Shown: positions 40,619 to 50,587, numbered from the stretch's first letter. The stretch is DNA of 64,000 nt from Methylobacterium sp. DB0501 (GCF_011043735.1 NZ_JAAKGV010000026.1:1-64000), one strand, 5' to 3'. A program made the numbers and translations. The notes: generated by a model from the letters alone, not told the origin.

Positions 40619-41572
40619 CTACTGGCCAATATTGCGGCGGATCTCATCTAACAGTTCTGGAACTATAGAGAAAAGATCACCAACAACGCCGTAATCGGCC
40701 ACCTGGAAGATCGGCGCGTCCTCGTCCTTGTTGATCGCAACGATGGTCTTCGAATCCTTCATCCCGGCGAGATGCTGGATGGCGCCGGAGATTCCCACCG
40801 CGACGTAGAGGTCCGGCGCCACCACCTTGCCGGTCTGACCCACCTGCCAGTCGTTCGGCGCGTAGCCGGCGTCCACCGCCGCGCGCGAAGCGCCGACCGC
40901 GGCACCCAGCGCGTCGGCCAGCGGCTCGATCAACTCGTGGAACTTGTCGGCCGAGCCGAGCGAGCGCCCCCCGGACACGATGATCCGCGCCGAGGCCAGC
41001 TCCGGCCGGTCGGACTTGGCGATCTCCTCGCCCTTGAAGGTGGAGCCGCCGGCCTCCGGCGCCGCCGCCGACACCACCTCGACCAGGGCCGCCGATCCGC
41101 CCTCCTCCGCCGCCTTGAAGGCCGCCGTGCGGACGGTGATCACCCGCTTCGGGCCGGGCGCCTGCACCGTCTGGATGGCGTTGCCGGCGTAGATCGGCCG
41201 CTCGAACGTGTCGGGCGCCACCACCCTGATGATATCGGACACCTGCGCCACGTCGAGCAGCGCGGCCACCCGCGGCAGCACGTTCTTGCCGGTGGTGGTG
41301 GCCGAGGCGATGACCGTCTCGTAGGGCTCGGCGACCGCCGCGATCAGGGCCGCGACCGGCTCGGCGAGGTCGTGGTCGTAGACCGCCTCCTCGCTGTTGA
41401 GCACCTTCTCGACCCCGTCGAGCTTGGCCACCGCGTCAGCGACCGCCTTAGTGCCGGAGCCCAGGACCAGGGCGTGGACCGGCGCGCCGATCGCCTTGGC
41501 GGCGGTGAGCGCCTTCAGCGTGCCGTCCTTGATCTGGCCGTCGCCGTGCTCGACGAAGAGAAGCGTGGTCAT
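40619..41572 (-). CDS. etfA: electron transfer flavoprotein alpha subunit
   Basis: A 317-aa EtfA. It binds FAD together with EtfB and carries electrons from acyl-CoA dehydrogenases to ETF-quinone oxidoreductase. The C-terminal FAD signature is complete: [53 protein letters not shown]. The N-terminal ETF domain begins [20 protein letters not shown]. The central loop [20 protein letters not shown] is typical. It is the last gene of the minus-strand run. It starts 70 nt after the etfB stop. The chromosome of such organisms normally has its own etf genes, so this is probably a pathway-specific copy. Confidence 0.95.
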   Translation of the reverse strand: MTTLLFVEHGDGQIKDGTLKALTAAKAIGAPVHALVLGSGTKAVADAVAKLDGVEKVLNSEEAVYDHDLAEPVAALIAAVAEPYETVIASATTTGKNVLPRVAALLDVAQVSDIIRVVAPDTFERPIYAGNAIQTVQAPGPKRVITVRTAAFKAAEEGGSAALVEVVSAAAPEAGGSTFKGEEIAKSDRPELASARIIVSGGRSLGSADKFHELIEPLADALGAAVGASRAAVDAGYAPNDWQVGQTGKVVAPDLYVAVGISGAIQHLAGMKDSKTIVAINKDEDAPIFQVADYGVVGDLFSIVPELLDEIRRNIGQ

Positions 41573-41642
41573 GTGCGCGTGAACTCCGGTTGCGGTTCGC
41601 GCCGCTCGACCTCTGGGGGAGCGACGCCGAGTCCGAGAAGAA

Positions 41643-42392
41643 TCAGATGACGCCGGCCTCGACCTTGAGTTTCTGAACGAGCTCGGCAGCCGAGCCGACC
41701 TTGACGCCCGCCTGACGGCCCGGCGGCTCGGCGGTCTTGAGCACCTTGAGCTTCGGGGTCACGTCGACGCCGAGACCCTCGGGGTTCAGCTCGTCGAGCG
41801 GCTTCTTCTTGGCCTTCATGATGTTGGGCAGCGAGGCGTAGCGCGGCTCGTTGAGGCGCAGGTCGGTGGTGACGATCGCCGGGAGCTTGAGGGCGACCGT
41901 CTGGAGGCCGCCATCGACCTCGCGGGTCACGTCGATCCCGCCCTCGCCCGCCTCGATCTTGTAGGCGAAGGTGCCCTGCGGCCAGCCGAGCAGGGCACCG
42001 AGCATCTGGCCGGTCTGGTTGCAGTCGTCGTCGATCGCCTGCTTGCCGAGGATGACGAGCTCGGGCATCTCCTTCTCGACGACCGCCTTGAGGATCTTGG
42101 CGACGGCAAGCGGCTCGCAATTCACGTCGGTCTTCACGAGGATCGCGCGGTCGGCGCCCATGGCGAGCGCGGTGCGCAGGGTCTCCTGCGCCTGCTGCGG
42201 CCCGATCGATACCGCGACGATCTCGGTGGCCTTGCCCTTCTCCTTCAGGCGGATCGCCTCCTCGACGGCGATCTCGTCGAAGGGGTTCATCGACATCTTG
42301 ACGTTGGCGAGTTCCACGCCCAATCCGTCGGCCTTCACGCGGATCTTCACGTTGTAGTCGACCACCCGCTTGACGGGCACTAGAACCTTCAT
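41643..42392 (-). CDS. etfB: electron transfer flavoprotein beta subunit
   Basis: A 249-aa EtfB starting [20 protein letters not shown] at the ATG at 42392. It pairs with EtfA and holds AMP. The family motifs [20 protein letters not shown] and [20 protein letters not shown] are present, as is the recognition-loop region [20 protein letters not shown] that docks acyl-CoA dehydrogenases. It stands between the ETF-quinone oxidoreductase gene and etfA on the same strand. Length is normal for the family. Confidence 0.95.
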   Translation of the reverse strand: MKVLVPVKRVVDYNVKIRVKADGLGVELANVKMSMNPFDEIAVEEAIRLKEKGKATEIVAVSIGPQQAQETLRTALAMGADRAILVKTDVNCEPLAVAKILKAVVEKEMPELVILGKQAIDDDCNQTGQMLGALLGWPQGTFAYKIEAGEGGIDVTREVDGGLQTVALKLPAIVTTDLRLNEPRYASLPNIMKAKKKPLDELNPEGLGVDVTPKLKVLKTAEPPGRQAGVKVGSAAELVQKLKVEAGVI

Positions 42393-42470
42393 AACAGTCT
42401 CCCTAGCTCCATAGTCCCAAAACGACTTTTATTTATTCCGATAACAGATTGTCATAAAAGATCTACACAA

Positions 42471-44144
42471 CTACATATTTGGGTAGTTCGGCCCGCCCGG
42501 GCCTTCCGGCGGTACCCAGTCGATGTTCTGGTTCGGGTCCTTGATATCGCACGTCTTGCAGTGGACGCAGTTCTGCGCGTTGATCTGGTAGCGCACCCCG
42601 TCCGAGGCGGAGGCGTCCTCCACCCACTCGTAGACGCCCGCCGGGCAGTAGCGCGCCGAGGGCCCGCCGAACACGTCGTGCTCGGAGCGCTTCTGCACCT
42701 CCAGGTCGCGGACCTGGAGGTGGGCCGGCTGGTCCTCCTCGTGGTTGGTGTTCGACAGGTAGACCGAGGAGAGCCGGTCGAAGGTCAGCTTGCCGTCCGG
42801 CTTCGGGTAGACGATCGGCGTCACCTCCGAGAGCGGCTTCAGGCAGGCGTGGTCCGGCTTGCCGTGGCCGAGCGTGCCGAACGGCGAGGCGCCGAGCAGG
42901 GTCGTCGCCCACATGTCGATCCCGCCGAGGCCGACCCCCACCAGCGTGCCGTACTTCGACCAGAGCGGCTTGACGTTGCGCACCGCCTTGAGGTCCTGCC
43001 CGATCGGGCTGTCGCGCCAGCCGGCCTCGTAGGCGGCGAGCTCGTCCCCGGCCCGGCCGGCCTTCAGCGCCTCGGCGATCGCGTCCGCCGCCTGGATGCC
43101 GGACAGGATCGCGTTGTGCGAGCCCTTGATGCGCGGCACGTTCACGAAGCCCGCGGAATCGCCCACGAGGCAGCCGCCGGGGAAGACGAGCTTGGGCACC
43201 GATTGCCAGCCGCCCTCCATGATCGCCCGCGCCCCGTAGCCGATGCGCTTGGCGCCCTCGAACGTGTCGCGGATCAGCGGGTGGGTCTTGAAGCGCTGGA
43301 ACTCCTCGAACGGCGACAGGGTCGGGTTCTCGTAGTTCAGGTGGGTGACGAACCCGACCGAGACCAGGTGGTCGTCGAAGTGGTACAGCCACGAGCCGCC
43401 GCCGGCCTTGTTCGGCAGCGGCCAGCCCATCGTGTGGCGCACCAGCCCCGGCTCGAACCGGTCGGGAGCGAGCTGCCACAGCTCCTTCACGCCGATCCCG
43501 TACTTGAAGTGGTCGCTTTCCTTGTTGAGCGCGAAGCGCTGGATCAGCCCCTTGGTCAGCGAGCCGCGGGCGCCCTCGCCGAACACCGTGTACTTGGCGC
43601 GCAGCTCCATGCCGCGGGTGTAGTCGTCGCGCTGCGCGCCGGACTTCGCGATCCCGAGATCGCCGGTGGCGATGCCCACGACCGCGCCGGCCGCGTCGAA
43701 CAGCACCTCCGCGGCAGGGAAGCCCGGGTAGATCTCGACGCCGAGCGCCTCGGCCTGGGCGCCGAGGTACTTGGCGACGTTCGACAGCGAGCCGACAAAG
43801 TTGCCGTGGTTGGACATCAGACGCGGAAAAAACACGTTCGGCAGGGTCACGCCGCTGTTCCTGGTGAGCATCATGAACGCGTCGCGGGCGACCTCGGTCT
43901 TGAGCGGCCGCTCGGGGTCCTGGCGCCAGTCGGGCAGCAGGGCGTCGAGGCCGGTCGGGTCGACCACGGCGCCGGACAGGATGTGGGCGCCGACCTCCGA
44001 GCCCTTCTCGACCACGACGACCGAGATGTCCCCGCCGGCTTCCGCCGCGCGCTGCTTGAGGCGGATCGCGGTGGCGAGCCCGGCCGGCCCCGCCCCGACG
44101 ACGACCACGTCGAAGTCCATGCTCTCGCGTTCGGGCAGCGCCAT
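42471..44144 (-). CDS. ETF-ubiquinone oxidoreductase
   Basis: A 557-aa membrane-associated flavoprotein that passes electrons from ETF to ubiquinone. The ATG at 44144 has AGGAGAGG upstream. FAD is bound through VVVVGAGPAGLATAIRLKQR near the start. The C-terminal 4Fe-4S segment is complete, with INAQNCVHCKTCDIKDPNQN, and the family end EGPGGPNYPNM. The quinone and membrane region lies around WLYHFDDHLVSVGFVTHLNY. It is co-oriented with thiolase upstream and etfBA downstream. Together they give the island its own respiratory link. Confidence 0.94.
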   Translation of the reverse strand: MALPERESMDFDVVVVGAGPAGLATAIRLKQRAAEAGGDISVVVVEKGSEVGAHILSGAVVDPTGLDALLPDWRQDPERPLKTEVARDAFMMLTRNSGVTLPNVFFPRLMSNHGNFVGSLSNVAKYLGAQAEALGVEIYPGFPAAEVLFDAAGAVVGIATGDLGIAKSGAQRDDYTRGMELRAKYTVFGEGARGSLTKGLIQRFALNKESDHFKYGIGVKELWQLAPDRFEPGLVRHTMGWPLPNKAGGGSWLYHFDDHLVSVGFVTHLNYENPTLSPFEEFQRFKTHPLIRDTFEGAKRIGYGARAIMEGGWQSVPKLVFPGGCLVGDSAGFVNVPRIKGSHNAILSGIQAADAIAEALKAGRAGDELAAYEAGWRDSPIGQDLKAVRNVKPLWSKYGTLVGVGLGGIDMWATTLLGASPFGTLGHGKPDHACLKPLSEVTPIVYPKPDGKLTFDRLSSVYLSNTNHEEDQPAHLQVRDLEVQKRSEHDVFGGPSARYCPAGVYEWVEDASASDGVRYQINAQNCVHCKTCDIKDPNQNIDWVPPEGPGGPNYPNM

Positions 44145-44412
44145 CGTCGCCTCTCCTGATCTGATCCGCTTTATCGCCGGATCTATAGTCCGGGCAGCAC
44201 TGTCGGCTCTACATTTCGATTGATCTGCCCCAACGGGGTAATCCGATTCGAAAGTTAGCGCAGGGTCAGGGTGGAATTGACCCTGTTTTTGATCCACGAC
44301 CTATGCAAGTTCTCGGGCTGTGACAGCTTGGTTGGCGAAGGCTCGACAGTCCCTCGTCCTGATAGAGCCGGCACGGTCCATCGCAAATCGATGCTCAACA
44401 GGCATCGTCGGT

Positions 44413-45618
44413 TCACGTCCGCTCAAGAGCCAAAGCGATCCCTTGGCCGACGCCGACGCACATGCAGACCAGGGCTCGCGCCTTGCTGGAGAGGGACAAT
44501 TCGAGGGCAGCCGTGCCGGCGAGCCTCGCGCCGCTCATGCCGAGAGGGTGGCCCAGCGCGATGGAGCCGCCGTTTGGATTGACCCGCGGCTCGTCATCGC
44601 CGAGGCCCAGTTGGCGCAACACGGCCAGGCCCTGCGACGCGAAGGCCTCGTTCAGTTCGACCACATCGAGCGCCTCGACGGTCCAATTGATGCGGCCGAG
44701 CAGCCTGCGGGTTGCCGGAACAGGGCCGATTCCCATAACGCGGGGCGCCACGCCGGCCGCCGCTCCTCCGACGATGCGCGCGACCGGCGTGAGACCGTGC
44801 CGCCGCGCCGCCGCTTCCGAAGCGATGATCAGCGCCGCGGCACCGTCGTTCACCCCTGAGGCATTGCCCGCTGTGACCGTTGCGCCGGTTATCCGATTGA
44901 CGGGCGCCAGCTTCGCCAGAGTCTCCAGACTCGTCAGACGCGGATGCTCGTCGGTCGCCACTTGGACGGGTTCGCCCTTCCTGCGCGGCACAGGGACTGC
45001 CACGATCTCGCTGCTCAAGCGACCATTCGCCTGCGCGGCCGCAGCCTTTTCCTGGCTGCGAAAGGCGAAGAGATCCTGGTCGGCGCGGGCGATCTCATAG
45101 TCGATCGCCACGTTGTCCGCCGTCCCCGGCATCGAATCGACCCCATACCGGGCCTTCATCTGCGGGTTCACGAAGCGCCAGCCGATCGTGGTGTCGTGGA
45201 CCTCGGCCGAGCGGGAGAACGCGGCCTCCGCCTTCGGCAACACGAAGGGCGCGCGGCTCATGCTCTCGACCCCGCCGGCGACCACGAGTTCAGCCTCGCC
45301 CGACTTGATGGCGCGGGCCGCAGTGGCGACGGCGTCGAGCCCTGAACCGCACAGGCGGTTGATCGTGGTGCCCGGGATGGTGTCCGGCAGGCCAGCGAGC
45401 AAGAGAGACATCCGGGCGACGTTCCGGTTGTCCTCGCCCGCCTGATTGGCGCACCCGAAGATCACATCATCCACGCTCGCCCAGTCCAGACCTGGATTGC
45501 GGTCGGCCAGCGCCCTGAGCGGGATCGCGCCAAGATCGTCGGTCCGAACGGACGAGAGCGCGCCGCCGAAGCGGCCGATGGGCGTGCGGATGTAGTCGCA
45601 GATGAAGGCTTCGGTCAT
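44413..45618 (-). CDS. acetyl-CoA acyltransferase, 3-oxoadipyl-CoA thiolase type
   Basis: A 401-aa thiolase that splits a 3-oxoacyl-CoA with CoA to release acetyl-CoA. The acylated Cys is in TTINRLCGSGLDAVATAARA, the His residues in NEAFASQ and GGSIALGHPLGMSGARLAGT, and the second Cys in LVCMCVGVGQGIALAL. The start EAFICDYIRTPIGRFGGALS and RTDDLGAIPLRALADRNPGL resemble PcaF/PaaJ thiolases, whose product is succinyl-CoA plus acetyl-CoA. This favours a C6 dicarboxylate route, but the substrate is inferred. A 92-nt gap separates it from the CoA-transferase gene. Confidence 0.92.
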   Translation of the reverse strand: MTEAFICDYIRTPIGRFGGALSSVRTDDLGAIPLRALADRNPGLDWASVDDVIFGCANQAGEDNRNVARMSLLLAGLPDTIPGTTINRLCGSGLDAVATAARAIKSGEAELVVAGGVESMSRAPFVLPKAEAAFSRSAEVHDTTIGWRFVNPQMKARYGVDSMPGTADNVAIDYEIARADQDLFAFRSQEKAAAAQANGRLSSEIVAVPVPRRKGEPVQVATDEHPRLTSLETLAKLAPVNRITGATVTAGNASGVNDGAAALIIASEAAARRHGLTPVARIVGGAAAGVAPRVMGIGPVPATRRLLGRINWTVEALDVVELNEAFASQGLAVLRQLGLGDDEPRVNPNGGSIALGHPLGMSGARLAGTAALELSLSSKARALVCMCVGVGQGIALALERT

Positions 45619-45710
45619 GGCTGCTGATTCGTCTCCCGGATCGATGTCGGATGCCTGCCCGCGTCGGAGCTTGGCCTCCTGGGAATTCTCGGTTTCGGGC
45701 TGCCGCGTCC

Positions 45711-46949
45711 TCAAGACTCGAGTGGCAGGCCGACGGCGCCTCGACGCTCGAGTTGCCCGAGCTGCTCGTCATCCACGCCGGCCAGGCGTCGGAGGATGGA
45801 AGCGGTGTGCTCGCCCAGCATCGGCGGCGGCGCGGGATATTCGACCGGGGTGCCGGACATCTTGATCGGGCTTCCCACCGTCATGAAGTCCGTCTTCAAG
45901 GGGTGCGGGATCTCCACCAGCATCTCGCGCGCCTTGACCTGCGGCTCGTCGAGGGCCTGGGCGACGTCGTTGATCGGCCCGATCGGGACACCATGGGGAT
46001 GGATGCGCCCGATCCATTCCTCCGCAGTGCCGGTGAGAAAATGCGCGGCGAGGATGCCGACGACCTCGACACGATTCACCACGCGGTCGGAGTTGCGCGC
46101 GAAGCGAGGGTCCTTCGGAAGGTCCGGCAGACCAATGGCCTTGCACAGGGAAACGAATTGCGAATCGTTGCCGCAGGCGATGACGAAGTCGGCGTCGGAC
46201 GCTCGGAACACCTGATAGGGAACGATGTTCGCGTGGGCATTGCCGTACCGTCCGGGCGGCCGTCCGGAAGCCAGGAAATTCTGGCTCTGGTTGCAGAGCA
46301 TCGCGATCTGCACATCGAAGAGCGCCATGTCGACGTGCTGGCCTCTGCCGGTCAGGTGCCGGCTCAGGAGAGCGGCCTCGATCGCCACGACCGCGTAGAG
46401 CCCGGTCATCAGATCGGCCACGGCGACGCCCACCTTCTGCGGGCCTCCGCCGGCCAGGTCGTCCCGCTCGCCGGTGATACTCATCAACCCGCCGAGTCCC
46501 TGGATGATGAAGTCGTAGCCGGGCTCTGCCGCGCGTGGGCCGGTCTGCCCGAAGCCCGTCACCGAGCAATAGACCAAACGCGGGTTGGCCTTCGACAGCG
46601 TCTCGTAATCGAGGCCATACTTCGCCAGAGACCCGGCCTTGTAATTCTCGACGAGAACGTCAGATTTCATTGCGAGGATACGCAGCAGCTCCTGTCCTTC
46701 GACAGAGGCGATATCGATCGCAACGGAATACTTTCCGCGATTCGTCGACTGATAATAGGACGACTCGCGGGTCGGCTCTCCCCGAGCGTCCTTCATCCAC
46801 GGCGGACCCCAGTCGCGTGTATCGTCGCCCCGTCGCGGACGCTCGATCTTGATGACCTCCGCCCCAAGGTCGGCCAGGATCTGGCTGCACCAGGGGCCGG
46901 CCAGCACACGGCTCAGGTCGAGCACCCTCAATCCGGTCAAAGCGCCCAT
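45711..46949 (-). CDS. CaiB/BaiF family type III CoA-transferase
   Basis: A 412-aa protein. The ATG at 46949 has GGGAGGA upstream. The family start LTGLRVLDLSRVLAGPWCSQ, LGAEVIKIERP and DWGPPW are present, as is the catalytic Asp in VGVAVADLMTGLYAV. GKYSVAID and GFGQTGP are also typical. Type III transferases move CoA from succinyl-CoA or acetyl-CoA onto a carboxylate, so this would activate the imported acid. It is between the hydroxyacyl-CoA dehydrogenase and thiolase genes on the same strand. The substrate is not defined by sequence. Confidence 0.92.
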   Translation of the reverse strand: MGALTGLRVLDLSRVLAGPWCSQILADLGAEVIKIERPRRGDDTRDWGPPWMKDARGEPTRESSYYQSTNRGKYSVAIDIASVEGQELLRILAMKSDVLVENYKAGSLAKYGLDYETLSKANPRLVYCSVTGFGQTGPRAAEPGYDFIIQGLGGLMSITGERDDLAGGGPQKVGVAVADLMTGLYAVVAIEAALLSRHLTGRGQHVDMALFDVQIAMLCNQSQNFLASGRPPGRYGNAHANIVPYQVFRASDADFVIACGNDSQFVSLCKAIGLPDLPKDPRFARNSDRVVNRVEVVGILAAHFLTGTAEEWIGRIHPHGVPIGPINDVAQALDEPQVKAREMLVEIPHPLKTDFMTVGSPIKMSGTPVEYPAPPPMLGEHTASILRRLAGVDDEQLGQLERRGAVGLPLES

Positions 46950-47114
46950 TCTGTCGTTCCTCCCTCTGATGTATGTCTTCGCTTCGGCCGTCGGTCCGCG
47001 ACGACGGAGCTTGGTCAGTGCCCGAAGTCGAGCGGAGGTGGCGCGTGCGGCCAAAGGGGTCGCGCACCGCCTCCGTGGCCCACAGAACGATCCGAGCCTC
47101 CGGAGCTTGACCCG

Positions 47115-48659
47115 TCAGCGCGTGTCCGCTGAGGCCGCGCACGGTTCCGCGGTGCGCAAGGACAATCCGAGCGCAGCCCGGCGGCGGAGCCACGGGCTCG
47201 GCCGGTAGCGGGGATCGCCCGTTGTCGCGAGCAGGCGCGTCAGGATCGTGTGGAGACGGTCCGCCCCCAAGGCGTCGCCCCAGGCCAGCGGGCCGCGCGG
47301 ATAGCCGAGCCCGAGCCGGACGGCATCGTCGATGTCCTCGACGCTCGCGATGCCTTGCTGCGAAATATCGCAGGCCAGGTTCACGATGGCGGCCAGTGTC
47401 CGCTGCACGATGAAGCCGACGCTGTCGTTGATCACCGTCACGCCGACGCCGTCACGCGCCAGAATGGCATGCGCGGCATCCCTGGCCCCGGCGTCGGTAG
47501 CGGGCGTCAGCATCAGCGTCCTGTGCCGATCGAGACCGGGCAGGAGGTCGATGCACACGGTCCTGCGAGGATCGGTCACGTGCAGTCGACACGCCGTCGT
47601 CGCATCCTGACCATAGGGCGCGAGGAGGCAGAGCGCTCCCCTGGAAGGCACCGCCTCCGTCTCCACCGTGACGCCGATGGCGTGCAGGAGGGTCCGGAGC
47701 GCATCGCGGTCGGCCTCGCGTTCGGCGCCGATCCAGACCGGCGGCAGAACGCCGACATCCGGAACCCGCTGGTTGGGTGCCGGATCGAGCGGCTTCCCAT
47801 CGCGATATCGGTAGAAGCCGTGGCCGGTCTTCCTTCCGAGCCGGCCGCCCTCCAGCATCTGCCGCGTCAGGGCCGACGGCCTGCAGCGAGGCTCCTGATA
47901 GAACTGCGCATAGATCGATTCCATGACCGGGTGGGACACGTCGAGCCCGGTAAGGTCGAACAGCTCGAAGGGACCCATCCGGAAACCCGCCGCCTCGCGC
48001 AGGACGCGGTCGATGTCGCCGCAGGATGCGACGGATTCGCCGAGCATCATCAGGGCTTCGGTCCCGTAGGCGCGGCCGGCGTGGTTGACGACGAAACCCG
48101 GCGTGTCCTTCGCCCGGACGGCGCGGTGGCCCATGCGCTCCGCAAGGGCGACGAGCGCATCGCCGACGGCAGGAGACGTCTCCAGGCCATCGACGACCTC
48201 GACGACCTTCATCAACGGGACAGGATTGAAGAAATGGAAGCCGGCGATGCGCTCGGGATGTCGGGCGCATCGAGCGATGGCGGTGACGGACAGCGACGAG
48301 GTGTTCGAAGCCAGGATGCAGGTCTCGCCGACGATGTCCTCTAGTTCGGCCAGCAGGGCGCGCTTGGGCTCGATCCGCTCGACGATGGCTTCGACGATCA
48401 GGTCGCAAGACGCCAGGTCGCCGAGGGTCGCCGCGACGTGGAGGCGCGCGGCGGCGTCCGTGGCCTCGCCCGCGCCGATCTTTCCCTTGTCGGCCAGCCT
48501 GTCGAGCGTCGAGACCAGGTTGTCGCGAGAGGAGGCCGCGGCACCTGCCCGGGCATCGAAGAGATGGACGCTCAGCCCCGCCTGCGCGGCGATCTGCGCG
48601 ATCCCGGTGCCCATGACGCCAGTGCCGACGACCGCCATGCGATGGATGGAATGCGCCAT
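47115..48659 (-). CDS. 3-hydroxyacyl-CoA dehydrogenase
   Basis: A 514-aa NAD-dependent dehydrogenase oxidising 3-hydroxyacyl-CoA to 3-oxoacyl-CoA. The Rossmann loop is MAVVGTGVMGTGIAQIAAQA (residues about 8-27). The catalytic His lies in FHFFNPVPLMKVVEVVDGLE and the SNTSSLSVTAIA segment is typical. A second, C-terminal helical 3HCDH domain (VGFIVQRTLAAIVNLACDIS, AVRLGLGYPRGPLAWGDALG) makes it the long PaaH-like form. The start is 3 nt after the enoyl-CoA hydratase stop, so the two are co-translated. The second domain suggests internal duplication, as in other long members. Confidence 0.93.
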   Translation of the reverse strand: MAHSIHRMAVVGTGVMGTGIAQIAAQAGLSVHLFDARAGAAASSRDNLVSTLDRLADKGKIGAGEATDAAARLHVAATLGDLASCDLIVEAIVERIEPKRALLAELEDIVGETCILASNTSSLSVTAIARCARHPERIAGFHFFNPVPLMKVVEVVDGLETSPAVGDALVALAERMGHRAVRAKDTPGFVVNHAGRAYGTEALMMLGESVASCGDIDRVLREAAGFRMGPFELFDLTGLDVSHPVMESIYAQFYQEPRCRPSALTRQMLEGGRLGRKTGHGFYRYRDGKPLDPAPNQRVPDVGVLPPVWIGAEREADRDALRTLLHAIGVTVETEAVPSRGALCLLAPYGQDATTACRLHVTDPRRTVCIDLLPGLDRHRTLMLTPATDAGARDAAHAILARDGVGVTVINDSVGFIVQRTLAAIVNLACDISQQGIASVEDIDDAVRLGLGYPRGPLAWGDALGADRLHTILTRLLATTGDPRYRPSPWLRRRAALGLSLRTAEPCAASADTR

Positions 48660-48662
48660 GGC

Positions 48663-49448
48663 TCAACCTCCCGTGAAGACCGGCCGGCGCTTCGCCAGGA
48701 ACGCGTCGGCTCCTTCCTTCTGGTCCTTGGAATCGAAGAGGAGTTGAAAGGCCTTGCGTTCGAGCGCGAGCCCGCCTTCGAGCGACATGTCCGCGCCGGT
48801 GAGCATGACCTCCTTGATCTGTGCGACCGCCAGGGCCGGCAGCGCGGCGATCTCTGCCGCCAACTCACGCGCTCTGGCCAGGGTCCGGCCATCCGGCACG
48901 ACCTCGCTGATCATACCGATCGCCAAGGCTTCCGGCGCGCGGATCGTGCATCCGGTCAAGGCAAGCCGCATGGCGTGGAATTTTCCGACCGCTCGGACGA
49001 GCCGCTGGGTTCCACCCGCACCCGGCATGAGGCCGAGCTTCACCTCGGGCTGTCCGAATCGGGCGGACTCGCCCGCAACGATGATGTCGCAGTGCATGGC
49101 AAGCTCGCATCCGCCCCCCAACGCATAGCCGTCGACCGCGGCGATGACGGGTTTCGGGCAGCGTGCGATCGCGTCCCAGAGCAGCTCGGTATGCCGGAGA
49201 TACATCTCGACCGGGCCGGCGGCGGCGAATTCTCGAATGTCGGCACCCGCGACGAAGCACTGGTCCGTCCCGGTCAGGACGATCGTGCGCGTTTCCGCAT
49301 GGGCCGAGGCGGCGCGGAAACACGCGGCCAACTGCTCCCGGATCCTCAGATTCAGAGCGTTCTTGGCCTCCGGTCGATCGATGCGGATGGTGGCGACGCC
49401 GTCGCCTGAGCTCTCCAGTGTGACGAACGCATCCTCGGACTCTCTCAT
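48663..49448 (-). CDS. enoyl-CoA hydratase
   Basis: A 261-aa crotonase-fold hydratase that adds water across a 2-enoyl-CoA. The ATG at 49448 is the first in a sensible context; operator-like site O1 lies 14 nt upstream. The oxyanion hole segments are FVAGADIREFAAAG and VDGYALGGGCELAMHCD (with one catalytic Glu). The second Glu is in ARFGQPEVKLGLMPGAGGTQ. It is the first gene of the seven-gene minus-strand run. The C-terminal EGLALERKAFQLLFDSKD pattern is typical. It acts after the acyl-CoA dehydrogenase encoded divergently at 50588. Confidence 0.93.
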   Translation of the reverse strand: MRESEDAFVTLESSGDGVATIRIDRPEAKNALNLRIREQLAACFRAASAHAETRTIVLTGTDQCFVAGADIREFAAAGPVEMYLRHTELLWDAIARCPKPVIAAVDGYALGGGCELAMHCDIIVAGESARFGQPEVKLGLMPGAGGTQRLVRAVGKFHAMRLALTGCTIRAPEALAIGMISEVVPDGRTLARARELAAEIAALPALAVAQIKEVMLTGADMSLEGGLALERKAFQLLFDSKDQKEGADAFLAKRRPVFTGG

Positions 49449-49462
49449 GGCGGATCCAGCAG

Positions 49463-49488
49463 TTTCGCTATGCGAAATTTGGTTTCGC
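49463..49488. promoter_or_regulatory. operator-like site O1 at the enoyl-CoA hydratase start
   Basis: TTTCGC-TAT-GCGAAA-TTTGG-TTTCGC: an inverted repeat of TTTCGC plus a third direct copy, spaced 20 bp from the first. It lies 14 nt upstream of the enoyl-CoA hydratase ATG. O2 has the same layout. IclR regulators often bind such repeated half-sites. Confidence 0.65.
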
Positions 49489-49611
49489 ACATGATCATAG
49501 GCACTGGTCTGCACGGTTGTAAATAGGCTTTGCCGCGAGGAATCCACCCGTCCTTCAAGTGTACCCTCGCGCTGTTTTGCATTCCTTGCGCCATTCCAAG
49601 AAATCTGCTAA

Positions 49612-49637
49612 TTTCGCTATGCGGAATTGGATTTCGC
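49612..49637. promoter_or_regulatory. operator-like site O2 ahead of the IclR gene
   Basis: TTTCGC-TAT-GCGGAA-TTGGA-TTTCGC matches O1 in 22-23 of 26 positions, including both spacings. It ends 29 nt before the IclR start. The two sites are 149 bp apart and flank the divergent promoters, which fits co-regulation and possible looping. Confidence 0.65.
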
Positions 49638-49666
49638 GGATTGACAAGGCTCAAGGAGTGGCTCTA

Positions 49667-50539
49667 ATGCGCCGCAAGAACAATGACACGCACACCGGGA
49701 GCCCCGAAAAAGGTCTCGATGCTCCGACCGATGCGATACCGGCTGTCCTCGGTCCGATGGAGGCGAAATGGGAGGAGGATCGGCAGTTCGTGACCGCCCT
49801 CGGCAGAGGTCTCGAGATTCTGCGCTGCTTCACGCCGAAGGAAAATGCACTCGGCAATCAGGATATCGCGGCTCTGACCGGGCTTCCGAAGCCGACCGTC
49901 TCGCGGTTGACATACACTCTTCTGCGGCTCGGCTATCTCCGGCAAGACGCCCGCACCGGACGGTATCAGCTGGACATCGGCGTCCTCGGCTTCGGCTACT
50001 CAATGCTGTCCAATCTTGTGATCCGATCCGTCGCGGCGCCACTGATGATGGAACTTGCCGAGCACGCGAAGGCTGCCGTCGCCATGGCCGCGCGCGACCG
50101 GTTGCAGATGATCTACGTCGACGTCGTGCAGGGACAGGGCAACATGACGATGCGCCGTCAGATCGGGAGCGGCGTGCCGTTGCCGCAGAGCGCACTGGGT
50201 CGCGCCTGTCTGGCCGCGATGCCCGAGAGCGAGCGGGATTTCCTGCTCGATCATGTCCGCCGACGCGATCCGGATGGATGGCCAACCGTGCGGAAGGGCT
50301 TGGACCGGGCACTGCGTGACTATGAGGACTACGGCTACTGCCTGTCGATCGGGGAGTGGCACAAGGATGTGAATGCGGTCGCGGTGCCTTTGGTCCATAG
50401 CCAATATGGTCTCTTGGCCTTCAACTGTGGCGGCCCGAGTTTTCAGCTTTCACGCGAGAAGCTCGAAGACGATATCGGCGCGCGCTTGGTCGGAATGGTT
50501 CGCAACATCAGCTCCGCTGTCCCTTCATCGATAGGGTGA
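49667..50539 (+). CDS. IclR family transcriptional regulator
   Basis: A 290-aa regulator. The ATG at 49667 has AAGGAG 9 nt upstream. After a polar N-terminus of about 35 residues comes the winged helix domain, LGRGLEILRCFTPKENALGN followed by ALTGLPKPTVSRLTYTLLRL. The C-terminal IclR effector domain (about residues 110-280) includes AMAARDRLQMIYVDVVQGQG, GSGVPLPQSALGRACLAAMP and DVNAVAVPLVHSQYGLLAFN. It probably responds to the pathway substrate or a CoA intermediate. It is divergent from the catabolic run and co-directional with acyl-CoA dehydrogenase, with sites O1 and O2 between. Confidence 0.92.
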   Translation: MRRKNNDTHTGSPEKGLDAPTDAIPAVLGPMEAKWEEDRQFVTALGRGLEILRCFTPKENALGNQDIAALTGLPKPTVSRLTYTLLRLGYLRQDARTGRYQLDIGVLGFGYSMLSNLVIRSVAAPLMMELAEHAKAAVAMAARDRLQMIYVDVVQGQGNMTMRRQIGSGVPLPQSALGRACLAAMPESERDFLLDHVRRRDPDGWPTVRKGLDRALRDYEDYGYCLSIGEWHKDVNAVAVPLVHSQYGLLAFNCGGPSFQLSREKLEDDIGARLVGMVRNISSAVPSSIG

Positions 50540-50587
50540 CGGAGTTCTCAAACCATCGCTCGAGAGACAATCGAAGAGGAAAGGCGT

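Noticed and set aside
49559-49667. An earlier start for the IclR gene
   Set aside because: It would place the N-terminus across operator-like site O2; the ATG at 49667 has a clear AAGGAG.
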